Shown here: one piece after another, positions 55,783-64,000 of the stretch
Layout: each line of letters begins with the position of its first letter
How positions within the stretch are numbered: the first letter of the stretch is position 1
Source: Sciurus carolinensis
Lineage: Eukaryota > Chordata > Mammalia > Rodentia > Sciuridae
DNA: 64,000 bases
Reading direction: 5' to 3'
Assembly (NCBI RefSeq): GCF_902686445.1
Contig: NC_062232.1
Span: 94,970,932 to 95,034,931, forward strand
Translations under genes and position numbers: made by a program
Notes under the pieces: model-generated
What the model saw: only the letters and a program-made list of their open reading frames with translations
Told to the model about the DNA's origin: nothing
The model's database searches: none

Positions 55783-58700
55783 ATGTCAAAAACAAATATG
55801 AGTCAATTGACTGGGAATACAAATCATATCACAATAATAACCCTGAATGTTAATGGCCTGAATTCATCAATCAAAAGACACACACTGGCAGATTGGATTA
55901 AAAAGAAAAATCCAACAATATGCTGCCTGCAAGAGACTCATCTCATAGAAAGAGACACCCATAGACTAAAGGTGAAAGGATGGGGACAAACATACCATGC
56001 ACACGGACACAGCAAAAAAGCTGGAGTATCCATCCTCATCTCAGATAATGTGGACTTCAAACCAAAACTAGTCAGAAGGGATAAAGAAGGACATTACATG
56101 CTGCTTAAGGGAAGCATAAATCAGCAAGACATAACAATCATAAATATCTATGCCCCGAACATTGGCTCATCCACGTACGTCAAACAAATCCTTCTCAATT
56201 CCAGAAATCAAATAGACCACAACACAATAATACTAGGCGATTTTAACACACCTCTCTCACCACTGGATAGATCGTCCAAACAAAAATTGAATAAAGAAAC
56301 TATAGATCTCAACAACACAATCAGCAATTTAGACTTAACGGACATATATAGAATATACCATCCAACAAAGAATGAATACACTTTCTTCTCAGCAGCACAT
56401 GGATCCTTCTCTAAAATAGACCATATTTTATGCCACAAAGCTACTGTTAGTAAATACAAGAAGATAGAGATAATACCTTGTACTCTATCAGATCATAATG
56501 GATTGAAATTAGAAATAAATGACAGAATAAAAAACAGAAACTTCTCCAATACCTGGAGACTAAATAATACACTATTATATGATGAATGGATAACAGAAGA
56601 CATCAGGAGGGAAATAAAAAAATTCTTAGAAGTAAACGAGAACAAAGACACATCATATCAAAATCTCTGGGACACTATGAAAGCAGTACTTAGAGGAAGA
56701 TTTATTTCATGGGGTGCATTCAAAAAAAGAAGTAGAAATCAACAAATAAATGAGTTAACACTACAGCTCAAAGCACTAGAAAAAGAAGAGCAGACCAATA
56801 CCAAAAGTAGTAGAAGACAGGAAATAGTTAAAATCAGAGCCGAAATCAACGAAATCGAAACAAAAGAAACAATCGGAAAAATTAATAAAATAAATAGTTG
56901 GTTCTTTGAAAAAATAAATAAAATTGATAAACCCTTAGCCACACTAACAAAGAGAAAGAGGGAGAAAACTCAAATTACTAAAATTCGGAATGAACAAGGA
57001 AACATCACAACAGACACGAGTGAAATACAAAACATAATTAGAAGCTATTTCGAAAATCTATACTCCAACAAAACAGAAAACCTTGAAGACATCAACAAAT
57101 TTCTAGAGACATATGAACTACCTAAACTGAACGAGGAGGACATACACAACTTAAATAAACCAATTTCAAGCAATGAAATAGAAGAGGTCATCAAAAGCCT
57201 ACCAACAAAGAAAAGTCCAGGACCAGATGGGTTCTCAGCCGAGTTCTACAAAACCTTTAAAGAAGAGCTCATTCCAATACTCCTCAAACTATTCCATGAA
57301 ATAGAAGAGGAGGGAACCCTACCAAACTCATTCTATGAAGCCAATATCACCCTGATACCTAAACCAGACAGAGACACATCAAGGAAAGAAAATTTCAGAC
57401 CAATATCCTTAATGAACATCGATGCAAAAATTCTCAACAAAATTTTAGCAAATCGCATACAAATATATATTAAAAAGATAGTGCACCACGATCAAGTGGG
57501 TTTTATCCCAGGGATGCAAGGTTGGTTCAACATTCGGAAATCAATAAATGTCATTCACCATATCAACAGACTTAAAGTTAAGAATCACATGATTATTTCA
57601 ATAGATGCAGAAAAAGCATTTGATAAAATACAGCATCCCTTCATGCTCAAAACACTAGAAAAAATTGGGGTAGTGGGAACATTCCTAAACATTATAAAGG
57701 CCATCTACGCTAAGCCCATGGCTAATATCATTCTAAATGGTGAAAAACTGAAAGCGTTCCCCCTAAAAACTGGAACAAGGCAGGGATGCCCTCTTTCACC
57801 GCTTCTATTCAACATCGTCCTTGAGACTCTAGCCAGAGCAATCAGACAAACCAAAAAAATTAAAGGGATACGAATAGGAAAAGAAGAACTCAAACTATCC
57901 CTGTTCGCTGATGACATGATTATATATTTAGAGGAACCTGGAAATTCCACCAGAAAACTTTTAGAACTCATAAGTGAATTCAGTAAAGTAGCAGGTTACA
58001 AGATCAATGCTCATAAATCCAATGCATTTTTATACATAAGTGATGAATCTTCAGAAAGAGAAATTAGGAAAACTACCCCATTCACAATAGCATCGAAAAA
58101 AATAAAATACTTGGGAATCAATCTCACAAAAGAGGTGAAAGACCTCTACAATGAGAACTACATAACACTAAAGAAAGAAATTCAAGAAAACCTTAGAAGA
58201 TGGAAAGATCTCCCATGTTCCTGGATAGGCAGAATTAATATCGTCAAAATGGCTATACTACCTAAAGTTCTATACAGATTCAATGCAATTCCAATTAAAA
58301 TCCCAATGATGTACCTCGCAGAAATAGAGCAAGCAATTATGAAATTCATCTGGAAGAATAAAAAACCTAGAATAGCTAAAGCAATCCTCAGTAGCAAGAG
58401 CGAAGCAGGGGGTATTGCAATACCAGATCTTCAACTCTACTACAAAGCAATAGTAACAAAAACGGCATGGTATTGGTACCAAAATAGACAGGTAGATCAA
58501 TGGTACAGAATAGAGGACATGGACACAAACCCAAATAAATACAATTTTCTCATACTAGACAAAGGTTCCAACAATATGCAATGGAGAAAAGATAGCCTCT
58601 TCAACAAATGGTGCTGGGAAAACTGGAAAACTATATGCAATAGAATGAAACTAAACCCCTATCTCTCACCCTACACAAAACTCAACTCAAAATGGATCAA

Positions 58701-59631
58701 GGACCTCGGAATCAGACCAGAGACCCTGCATCTTATAGAAGAAAAAGTAGGTCCAAATCTTCAACTTGTTGGCTCAGGATCAGATTTCCTTAACAGGACT
58801 CCCATAGCACAAGAAATAAAAGCAAGAATAAACAACTGGGATAGATTCAAACTAAAAAGCTTTCTCTCAGCAAAGGAAACTATCAGAAATGTGAAGAGAG
58901 AGCCTACAGAGTGGGAGAATATCTTTGCCAACCATACCTCAGATAGAGCGCTAATTTCCAGAATCTATAAAGAACTCAAAAAACTCTACACGAAGAATAC
59001 AAATAATCCAATCAACAAATGGGCTAAGGAAATGAACAGACACTTCACAGAAGAAGATGTACAAGTAATCATCAGATATATGAAAAAATGTTCAACATCC
59101 CTAGTAATAAGGGAAATGCAAATCAAAACTACCCTAAGATTTCATCTCACCCCAATTAGAATGGCGATTATCAAGAATACAAGCAACAATAGGTGTTGGC
59201 GAGGATGTGGTGAAAAAGGAACACTCATACATTGCTGGTGGGGTTGCAAATTAGTGCAACCACTCTGGAAAGCAGTGTGGAGATTCCTCAGAAAGCTTGG
59301 AATGGAAACACCATTTGACCCAGCTATCCCACTCCTTGGCCTATACCCAAAGGACTTAAAATCAGCATACTACAGAGATACAGCCACATCAATGTCCATA
59401 GCTGCTCAATTCACCATAGCCAGATTGTGGAACCAACCTAGATGCCCTTCAGTTGATGAATGGATAAAGAAACTGTGGCATATTTATACAATGGAATATT
59501 ACTCCGCAATGAAGAATGATAAAATTATGGCATTTGTAGGCAAATGGTCGAAATTGGAGAATATCATGCTAAGTGAGATAAGCCAATCTCAAAAAACTAA
59601 AGGACGAATGATCTCGCTGATAAGCGGATGA
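55783..59631 (+). CDS. LINE-1 ORF2 protein (endonuclease/reverse transcriptase)
   Basis: 1,282 residues without a stop, about the usual length of mammalian ORF2p (about 1,275). ORF2p nicks genomic DNA and copies L1 RNA at the nick (target-primed reverse transcription). The N-terminal apurinic-type endonuclease (about 1-245) keeps N22 in TLNVNGLN, E51 in CLQETHL, GDFN at 152-155 and SDH at 236-238. The central reverse transcriptase (about 475-800) keeps NFRPISLM, the [16 protein letters not shown] block, [10 protein letters not shown] and the active site FADD (708-711). The C-terminus keeps the C-x3-C-x7-H-x4-C cysteine motif (about 1138-1155). The start ATG lies 31 bp after the ORF1 stop. No key residue is visibly lost, so the protein looks competent, but this copy has no L1 promoter of its own and only the end of ORF1. 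Expression would need an outside promoter. Confidence 0.95.
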   Translation: MSKTNMSQLTGNTNHITIITLNVNGLNSSIKRHTLADWIKKKNPTICCLQETHLIERDTHRLKVKGWGQTYHAHGHSKKAGVSILISDNVDFKPKLVRRDKEGHYMLLKGSINQQDITIINIYAPNIGSSTYVKQILLNSRNQIDHNTIILGDFNTPLSPLDRSSKQKLNKETIDLNNTISNLDLTDIYRIYHPTKNEYTFFSAAHGSFSKIDHILCHKATVSKYKKIEIIPCTLSDHNGLKLEINDRIKNRNFSNTWRLNNTLLYDEWITEDIRREIKKFLEVNENKDTSYQNLWDTMKAVLRGRFISWGAFKKRSRNQQINELTLQLKALEKEEQTNTKSSRRQEIVKIRAEINEIETKETIGKINKINSWFFEKINKIDKPLATLTKRKREKTQITKIRNEQGNITTDTSEIQNIIRSYFENLYSNKTENLEDINKFLETYELPKLNEEDIHNLNKPISSNEIEEVIKSLPTKKSPGPDGFSAEFYKTFKEELIPILLKLFHEIEEEGTLPNSFYEANITLIPKPDRDTSRKENFRPISLMNIDAKILNKILANRIQIYIKKIVHHDQVGFIPGMQGWFNIRKSINVIHHINRLKVKNHMIISIDAEKAFDKIQHPFMLKTLEKIGVVGTFLNIIKAIYAKPMANIILNGEKLKAFPLKTGTRQGCPLSPLLFNIVLETLARAIRQTKKIKGIRIGKEELKLSLFADDMIIYLEEPGNSTRKLLELISEFSKVAGYKINAHKSNAFLYISDESSEREIRKTTPFTIASKKIKYLGINLTKEVKDLYNENYITLKKEIQENLRRWKDLPCSWIGRINIVKMAILPKVLYRFNAIPIKIPMMYLAEIEQAIMKFIWKNKKPRIAKAILSSKSEAGGIAIPDLQLYYKAIVTKTAWYWYQNRQVDQWYRIEDMDTNPNKYNFLILDKGSNNMQWRKDSLFNKWCWENWKTICNRMKLNPYLSPYTKLNSKWIKDLGIRPETLHLIEEKVGPNLQLVGSGSDFLNRTPIAQEIKARINNWDRFKLKSFLSAKETIRNVKREPTEWENIFANHTSDRALISRIYKELKKLYTKNTNNPINKWAKEMNRHFTEEDVQVIIRYMKKCSTSLVIREMQIKTTLRFHLTPIRMAIIKNTSNNRCWRGCGEKGTLIHCWWGCKLVQPLWKAVWRFLRKLGMETPFDPAIPLLGLYPKDLKSAYYRDTATSMSIAAQFTIARLWNQPRCPSVDEWIKKLWHIYTMEYYSAMKNDKIMAFVGKWSKLENIMLSEISQSQKTKGRMISLISG

Positions 59632-59664
59632 GGACATATAATGGGGGGGTGGGACGGGCTAGCA

Positions 59665-59694
59665 TTAGGTTTAGGGTTAGGTTTAGAGTTAGGC
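59665..59694 (+). repeat. Telomere-like hexamer array in L1 3'UTR
   Basis: Five consecutive hexamers: TTAGGT, TTAGGG, TTAGGT, TTAGAG, TTAGGC. The same array lies at the same place in the 33.3-kb L1 (complement at 33,507-33,536) but not in the older L1s at 1.9 or 23.5 kb. Confidence 0.92.
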
Positions 59695-59742
59695 TAAGGA
59701 GAGCAGTAAGAATGAAGGAAAGAAGGACTGTGTAGAGGGAAA

Positions 59743-59790
59743 AGAGGGGTGGGAGGGGTGGGAGGGGTGGGAGGGGTGGGGGGGAGGGGA
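59743..59790 (+). repeat. G-tract repeat, potential G-quadruplex
   Basis: Three tandem gggaggggt units with G-rich flanks give more than four runs of three or more G. The 33.3-kb L1 has only one such unit at the equivalent place, so the block is expanded here. Confidence 0.85.
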
Positions 59791-59846
59791 AAAATATAAT
59801 AAACATCATTACCCTATGTAAACGTAAAAAAAAATAAATAAATAAA

Positions 59847-59877
<31 letters not shown>

Positions 59878-59890
59878 GAGTCAATGCAAT

Positions 59891-60762
59891 ATCAACCTAT
59901 ATCCCAGAAGTTATGCTATTGTTGTTCACTGTAGTAATGAAATTGGCAAGCTAATTCTAAATGTAGATAGATGAATCAAGGGCTAAGAATAACCAAGATA
60001 TTGCTGAAAAAGAACAGCATATAATTATTATAGAGGTAAAATAAGGCTTTTTGGTCTTAGCGCAGGAATACATAAACTAACCAAAATAATAAAGATCCTA
60101 GAAACAGACTCGCTCATGAATGGAGATATTTTATGACAGTCCTGTCACTGTGGTCAGTAGGAAAGAAAACCAGAATTTACAAAAAAGTCATTGAAACTAT
60201 TGACTAGAAAAAATTATTTGGATCTCTACTTCATATAATATGCTAAAATTAGTTATAAAATAAAAGATGTGCATAATTCCAAACCATAATACATTATAAA
60301 GCAATATAGAAGAATATAATTGTTACTAAGTAGGAAATAAGGATTTCTTAACTACAACACAAAATTTGTAAAACATAAAACAAAAAAAAATCAATAAATT
60401 CAATCTCATTACAATTAAGGACATTTGCTCAAAATATAAAGAGAAACAAGACACAAAAGGAAACAAGATGTTTCATATATTTATATTTACATAAAACCAA
60501 CAAGGACTAACGTCCAAAATGTGTATAAAGAATTCCGTTGAATTAAGTAGAATACAAACCTAATAGAAAAAAATGGACAAAAGATTAACAGGCATATTAT
60601 GGAAGAGGAAACCAAAATTGCCAACAAATATACCAAAATATTCTCAGTGTTAGCATTAATTAGAGTACTATTAAATTTACATATAATAAAATAATATTTC
60701 ATATGATTCATATTGGTAAATTAAGAAATCTATTAATACAAAATGCTGATAAAAATATAGGT
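59891..60762 (+). mobile_element. Ancient L1 ORF2, right of the young L1
   Basis: gaaattggcaagctaattct, gaataaccaagatattgctg, agaacagcatataattatta, gatctctacttcatataata, aggacatttgctcaaaatat and aacgtccaaaatgtgtataa follow the L1 ORF2 order, continuing the remnant at 55,385-55,678. Confidence 0.75.
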
Positions 60763-61098
60763 TGATATTACTATGGTCTGAATTGTGTTCTTCTAAAATT
60801 CAGTATATTGAGACCTAATCTCCAATGTAGCATTAAAAGATGGGGTCCTCATGAATTGATTAGTACCCTTACAAAAGAGATCTGAGGGAGCTTATTGCTG
60901 TGTCCTCATCTTTGCACTTCTGCCGTGTGAGGACACAGGAATGAGACACCATCTTGGAAGCAGATAGGGAGTCCTTCCCAGACAGCAAATCTGCTCATGA
61001 CTTGATCTTGCCCTTCCCACCTCCAGAAGTATGAGCAATATATTTATGTTGTTTATAAATTAACCAGCACATGATTTTTGTTAAAACAGACTGAGACA
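60763..61098 (+). mobile_element. MaLR (MST/MLT1-like) LTR
   Basis: actatggtctgaattgtgtt, gagacctaatctccaatgta, gatggggtcctcatgaattg, tgtgaggacacaggaatgag and the end gttaaaacagactgagaca are in order. Solo. Confidence 0.82.
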
Positions 61099-61539
61099 TG
61101 AACATAAATAGGCACAACAATAATGAAACACTGTTTAAGATGCCTCCACCCTAATGAAACAATTCCCATCCTAGGAATACATCCTAGGATAGAGTTTTCC
61201 TATCCTGAGATTCATGGATAGAATTTAAAGGCCATGTGAACTTAAATGGAAAAAAATTATTTCTTTACTTTTAGTAATCCCTAAATGAAATTTAGCATTT
61301 CTTTTATTTGTGAATGTGGTCAGTAAACCTCAGCAGTATTAGAAGTGCCCGTGACTCTGTCACCAAAGAAACAAAGATAGTTTCATATCGCATTACGGTT
61401 ATGAAAGGCAATAGAATGTAAACATCCATACATTCATCGCTACTTCAAAACCAGGGAGGTTATCAGGCCTACTCCTGGATCTTGTTCTTTAACGCATTAA
61501 TGAAGATATTTAATTCTATATGATAAATTTATTAACACT
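61099..61539. other. Unassigned stretch
   Basis: No repeat or gene recognised with confidence. Confidence 0.45.
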
Positions 61540-62448
61540 TGTATTAGTTTTCCATTGCTGTGACAAAGTACCTAAGATAAACAACTTAAAAGGAAGAAAG
61601 GTTTATTTTGTCTCACAGGTTCAGAGGTTTCAGTTCATGGTTTAACCCAGTCACTTTGAGTAAGTCAGAATATCATGATGGCAGCAGCATGTGGCAGAGA
61701 AGGCTGCTCACCTCATGGAAGCCAAGAACCAAAGAGAGAGAGGAAGGGACTGGGAACTGTTGCTCCCTGTCAGGCAACAAGGTCCAATGTACCTCCTCAG
61801 GGCCCGCCTGAAGAGAATATGGGGCCGAGCAGGATGAGTGTTGGCGGCAAAGGAAACCCACCAGAGCCGGGAGGTCTGTCAGCACACGAGGCACAGCAGG
61901 AACTCGTTTATTGAGGAAGTCACACAGCTTTTATGTAGAGTGGGGGCTAGGCGGGAACCAATCAGCTTAAAGGTCAGCAAGGCACTGGGGGTTCACGCAG
62001 GCGAGAGTCCCATAGGACTATATGGCAAGCACGAGCTGATCACGTTCACAGAACTGTTGTTAACCAATCCCTGACGGTGGTCCGATTTATCGTCATTAAC
62101 TTTTGAAACCGCCTTTGAGGCCTTGATCTTGCTCACTTGCCAGGAAGTAAGGAGTCAGCCTGAGTTAGTTAACGTGTCATTAGTCCCAACAGGGGACAAA
62201 ATAATACCCTCAAGGCCACACCCCCAATGGACTACTTCCTCCAACTAGGCACCACCTCCTAAAGTTTCCACTGTATCCCAGCTGTCCATTAAGTTATGAA
62301 TTGATAAAGGGATTAATCCATGCATGAGGTCAGAGCCCTCATGGTCCAATGCGTTCTCAAAGGTCCTACCTCTGAACACTACCACAATGGGAACCAAGCC
62401 TTTAACACGTAAGCTTTTGGGGGACATTTAAGATCCAAATCATAACAC
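61540..62448 (-). mobile_element. MaLR LTR, antisense, split by a nested LTR
   Basis: Left half (61,540-61,757): tattagttttccattgctgt, gaaaggtttattttgtctca, gagagaggaagggactgggaa. Right half (62,192-62,448): gacaaaataataccctcaag, ggactacttcctccaactag, ttaagatccaaatcataaca. Together they form an antisense MaLR LTR of the same general type as 25,307-25,711. Confidence 0.85.
61758..62191 (-). mobile_element. Nested retroviral-type solo LTR, antisense
   Basis: 434 bp with short inverted ends (TGTTG...CAACA). Flanked by gggaac (61,752-61,757) and ggggac (62,192-62,197), a 6-bp duplication with one mismatch. On the minus strand it has an inverted CCAAT box (near 61,955), TATA-like ctacataaaag (near 61,930) and a poly-A signal caataaacg (61,905-61,913). 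Six-base duplications are typical of class II (ERVK-like) integration. No viral genes are attached. Confidence 0.85.
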
Positions 62449-62449
62449 A

Positions 62450-62588
62450 CTTTATCCCTATTTTAATATAACTTTTGTAATCCTATCATTTTATTTTGTA
62501 GATTTAAAAATTTACTCTGAGAAGAAATTCAGTAGAATTCACCAGGTTACCACAAATGCTATGGCACAGTTAAAAACTCCAATCTTAA
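62450..62588. other. Unassigned short stretch
   Basis: Nothing recognised. Confidence 0.4.
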
Positions 62589-62589
62589 A

Positions 62590-62965
62590 AAACCCTCTCA
62601 TACAAAATGCATCAAGGAGAACCACTTAGAATATTATAAAAAGTCCATGACCCACATACCTATCAACAATAGGATGAATAAATGCATGGTAGTATATCAT
62701 ACTGTATATTACTATTTTGCTGCAGTAAAAATGAATAATTTGTAAGTACATACAACAATATGGGAATGAATTTCAGGTAATTGAGAAATGGACATTGCAA
62801 AAGAATGCAACATGTATGAGTCTGTGTGAAGGAAGTAAAAAAAGGGCAAAATCAATGATGAATTGCTCAGGGTTATGAACATGGTGAAACTATAAATAAA
62901 TAGAACGGAATGATAAACACAAAATCAAGTTAGTGAGTTACTCAGAGTCAGAAAGAAAAACATGG
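62590..62965 (+). mobile_element. Ancient L1 C-terminal ORF2 fragment
   Basis: tacctatcaacaataggatg, tactattttgctgcagtaaa, gggaatgaatttcaggtaat and aagaatgcaacatgtatgag follow the L1 ORF2 3' order. Confidence 0.65.
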
Positions 62966-63030
62966 GATCACAGAAGAAATTTCTGAGACATTCTTCTTTT
63001 CTTAACCAGGATGGTAGGTATATAGATAAT

Positions 63031-63489
63031 AAGTTTTAGTCAATTTGAGCTGCTATAACAAAATGCCATAATTTTTTTTTTCTTTTTTTTGCCATGCCTG
63101 GGATTGAATCCAGGGCCTTGTGCTTGCAAGGCAAGCATTCTACCAACTGGGCTATATTCCCAGCCTCATAAACTAGGTATCTTAAAAAAATATGTTTATC
63201 AGTTCTTCTTGGGGTTGGGTAGTTCAAGATCAGGGTCACAGCATGATTGGTTCTGATGAGGGTCTTCTTCCAGGTTGCAGAAAGCCAGTTTCTCCTTGTA
63301 TTCTTATTCTTATATAGTAGAAAGAATGAGCTCTCTTGGCTCCCTTTTATAAGGGCACTATTCCCAATAATGAATGCTCTACCCTTATGATCTTCATCTC
63401 CCAAAGGCCCCACCTCCTATACCATTACATTGGGGGTTAGAAGTTGAAAACAAAAATTTTGGGGAGATGCAGATATTCAGTTCATAACA
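63031..63489 (-). mobile_element. MLT1-like MaLR LTR, antisense, with nested SINE
   Basis: aagttttagtcaatttgagc, tgctataacaaaatgcc, gggtagttcaagatcagggt, ccaaaggccccacctcctat and the end gatattcagttcataaca are in antisense MLT1 order. A SINE lies at 63,068-63,167. Confidence 0.83.
63068..63167 (-). mobile_element. ID-like SINE, antisense, nested in MLT1 LTR
   Basis: T-rich tail, then gggattgaatccagggcctt, gcaaggcaagcattctacca and gggctatattcccagcct: the reverse complement of the ID-like unit. Confidence 0.92.
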
Positions 63490-64000
63490 TAAACACAGTG
63501 TTATTCTTTATAATTTACATATATTTTTCTTTTGTCTGCTTAATACAATTTTCTGTAGGTATTCATGGGAGATTGATTCTAAGACACTCCCCTTCTGTGT
63601 TTAAATGTCTTGTATAAAATAGAATAGTATTTGAATATAATCTATACACACCCTTATGTGTATTTTAAATAATCTCTAAATTACTTATAATACCTAATAC
63701 AGTAAAAATGGTTTTATACTAGAATGAAGTCCCAGGATTTTGCAAGAGCAAATGAATGGAGGTAGAACTATTAAAGAAATGGGGTTATAGTGGAAGGAAG
63801 GAATGTGTTTAGAAGGGAAATGAAGAATTCTGTTTCAGACCTTAAATTCCTAGAAGCCCCTGAGATATTCCAGTTAAAAAAATGCCATTAGGCAGTTGCT
63901 ATTTACATGTTCACTCCATAGACAGCAACATAAGAACCACAGCATTGAGCCAGAAGAGTTGGGAGTCCATTTCCCACTCTCAGTCTCTCAGTTTTTTGAT
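63490..64000. other. Unassigned stretch to window edge
   Basis: No repeat or gene recognised. Confidence 0.45.

Larger units (their letters stand above)
59632..59820 (+). other. L1 3'UTR
   Basis: Runs from the ORF2 stop to the A-rich tail. Holds telomere-like hexamers, an AG-rich stretch and a G-tract block, ending aacatcattaccctatgtaa. An ataataaac-type poly-A signal lies at about 59,797-59,805. Confidence 0.85.
55679..59874 (+). mobile_element. Young 5'-truncated L1 with intact ORF2
   Basis: Flanked by a perfect 16-bp duplication aaagagtcaatgcaat (55,663-55,678 and 59,875-59,890). The nick inferred on the other strand, gactcttt/aagcc, fits the L1 endonuclease preference TTTT/AA. The element holds the last 23 codons of ORF1, a 31-bp inter-ORF gap, complete ORF2, and a 3'UTR with telomere-like hexamers and a G-rich block, then a long A-rich tail. 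It inserted into an ancient L1. Confidence 0.97.

Noticed and set aside
56208..58500. Antisense open frames inside the L1 ORF2 region
   Set aside because: They are shadows of the long sense frame and recur as antisense frames in the other L1 copies.
1..64000. A new multi-gene biological system
   Set aside because: No set of host genes or unusual coding cassette is visible. The structured content is explained by layered transposable elements and simple repeats.

Overview
This is AT-rich, intergenic or intronic DNA from a squirrel-family rodent (Sciuridae). The assignment rests on the SINEs. More than twenty copies belong to one tRNA/ID-like family (box A-like 'tagctcagttggtagagtgc', box B-like 'gggttcaatccccagcac', then poly-A) or to its B1-dID composite, an Alu/B1-like head joined to an ID-like tail. 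These families are typical of squirrels. I found no host protein-coding exon, structural RNA gene or CRISPR array. The only long open frame is the second ORF of a LINE-1 (L1) element.

Layout. 1-2.2 kb: antisense retroviral-type LTR, then a 5'-inverted L1 with a SINE inside it. 2.2-10 kb: SINEs, a MIR, a MER5A-like hAT fragment, a MaLR-type LTR and long unassigned stretches. 10-14 kb: ancient L1 pieces in both orientations, a hAT fragment, and a MaLR LTR with a 5-bp target duplication. 14-19.6 kb: two LTRs with TATA-like and poly-A signals, SINEs, MIR, L2 and a Tigger-like element. 19.6-23.8 kb: a decayed, nearly full ORF2 of a middle-aged L1. 24.4-29 kb: ancient antisense L1 split by a MaLR LTR, then an L1 3' end split by another LTR. 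29-33 kb: SINEs and microsatellites. 33.3-36.8 kb: a very young antisense L1 with an intact 5' end but a large internal deletion. 37-51 kb: mostly unassigned DNA with sparse old repeats, SINEs and a local 0.23-kb duplication. 51-60.8 kb: an ancient sense L1 broken repeatedly by younger insertions. The youngest of these, at 55,679-59,874, is a 5'-truncated L1 with an uninterrupted 1,282-residue ORF2. 60.8-64 kb: MaLR LTRs, one containing a nested LTR with clear ends.

How the parts relate. The two youngest L1s (33.3 and 55.7 kb) are nearly identical where they overlap. One keeps the 5' regulatory end but has lost ORF1 and the first part of ORF2; the other keeps all of ORF2 but has lost the 5'UTR and nearly all of ORF1. 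Neither is autonomous as it stands. The ID-like and B1-dID SINEs carry A-rich tails and 13-17-bp target duplications, as expected for L1-driven retroposition. I see no new multi-gene system. The best leads are the recent L1 lineage, its duplicated CpG-rich 5'UTR, and its five telomere-like hexamers in the 3'UTR.
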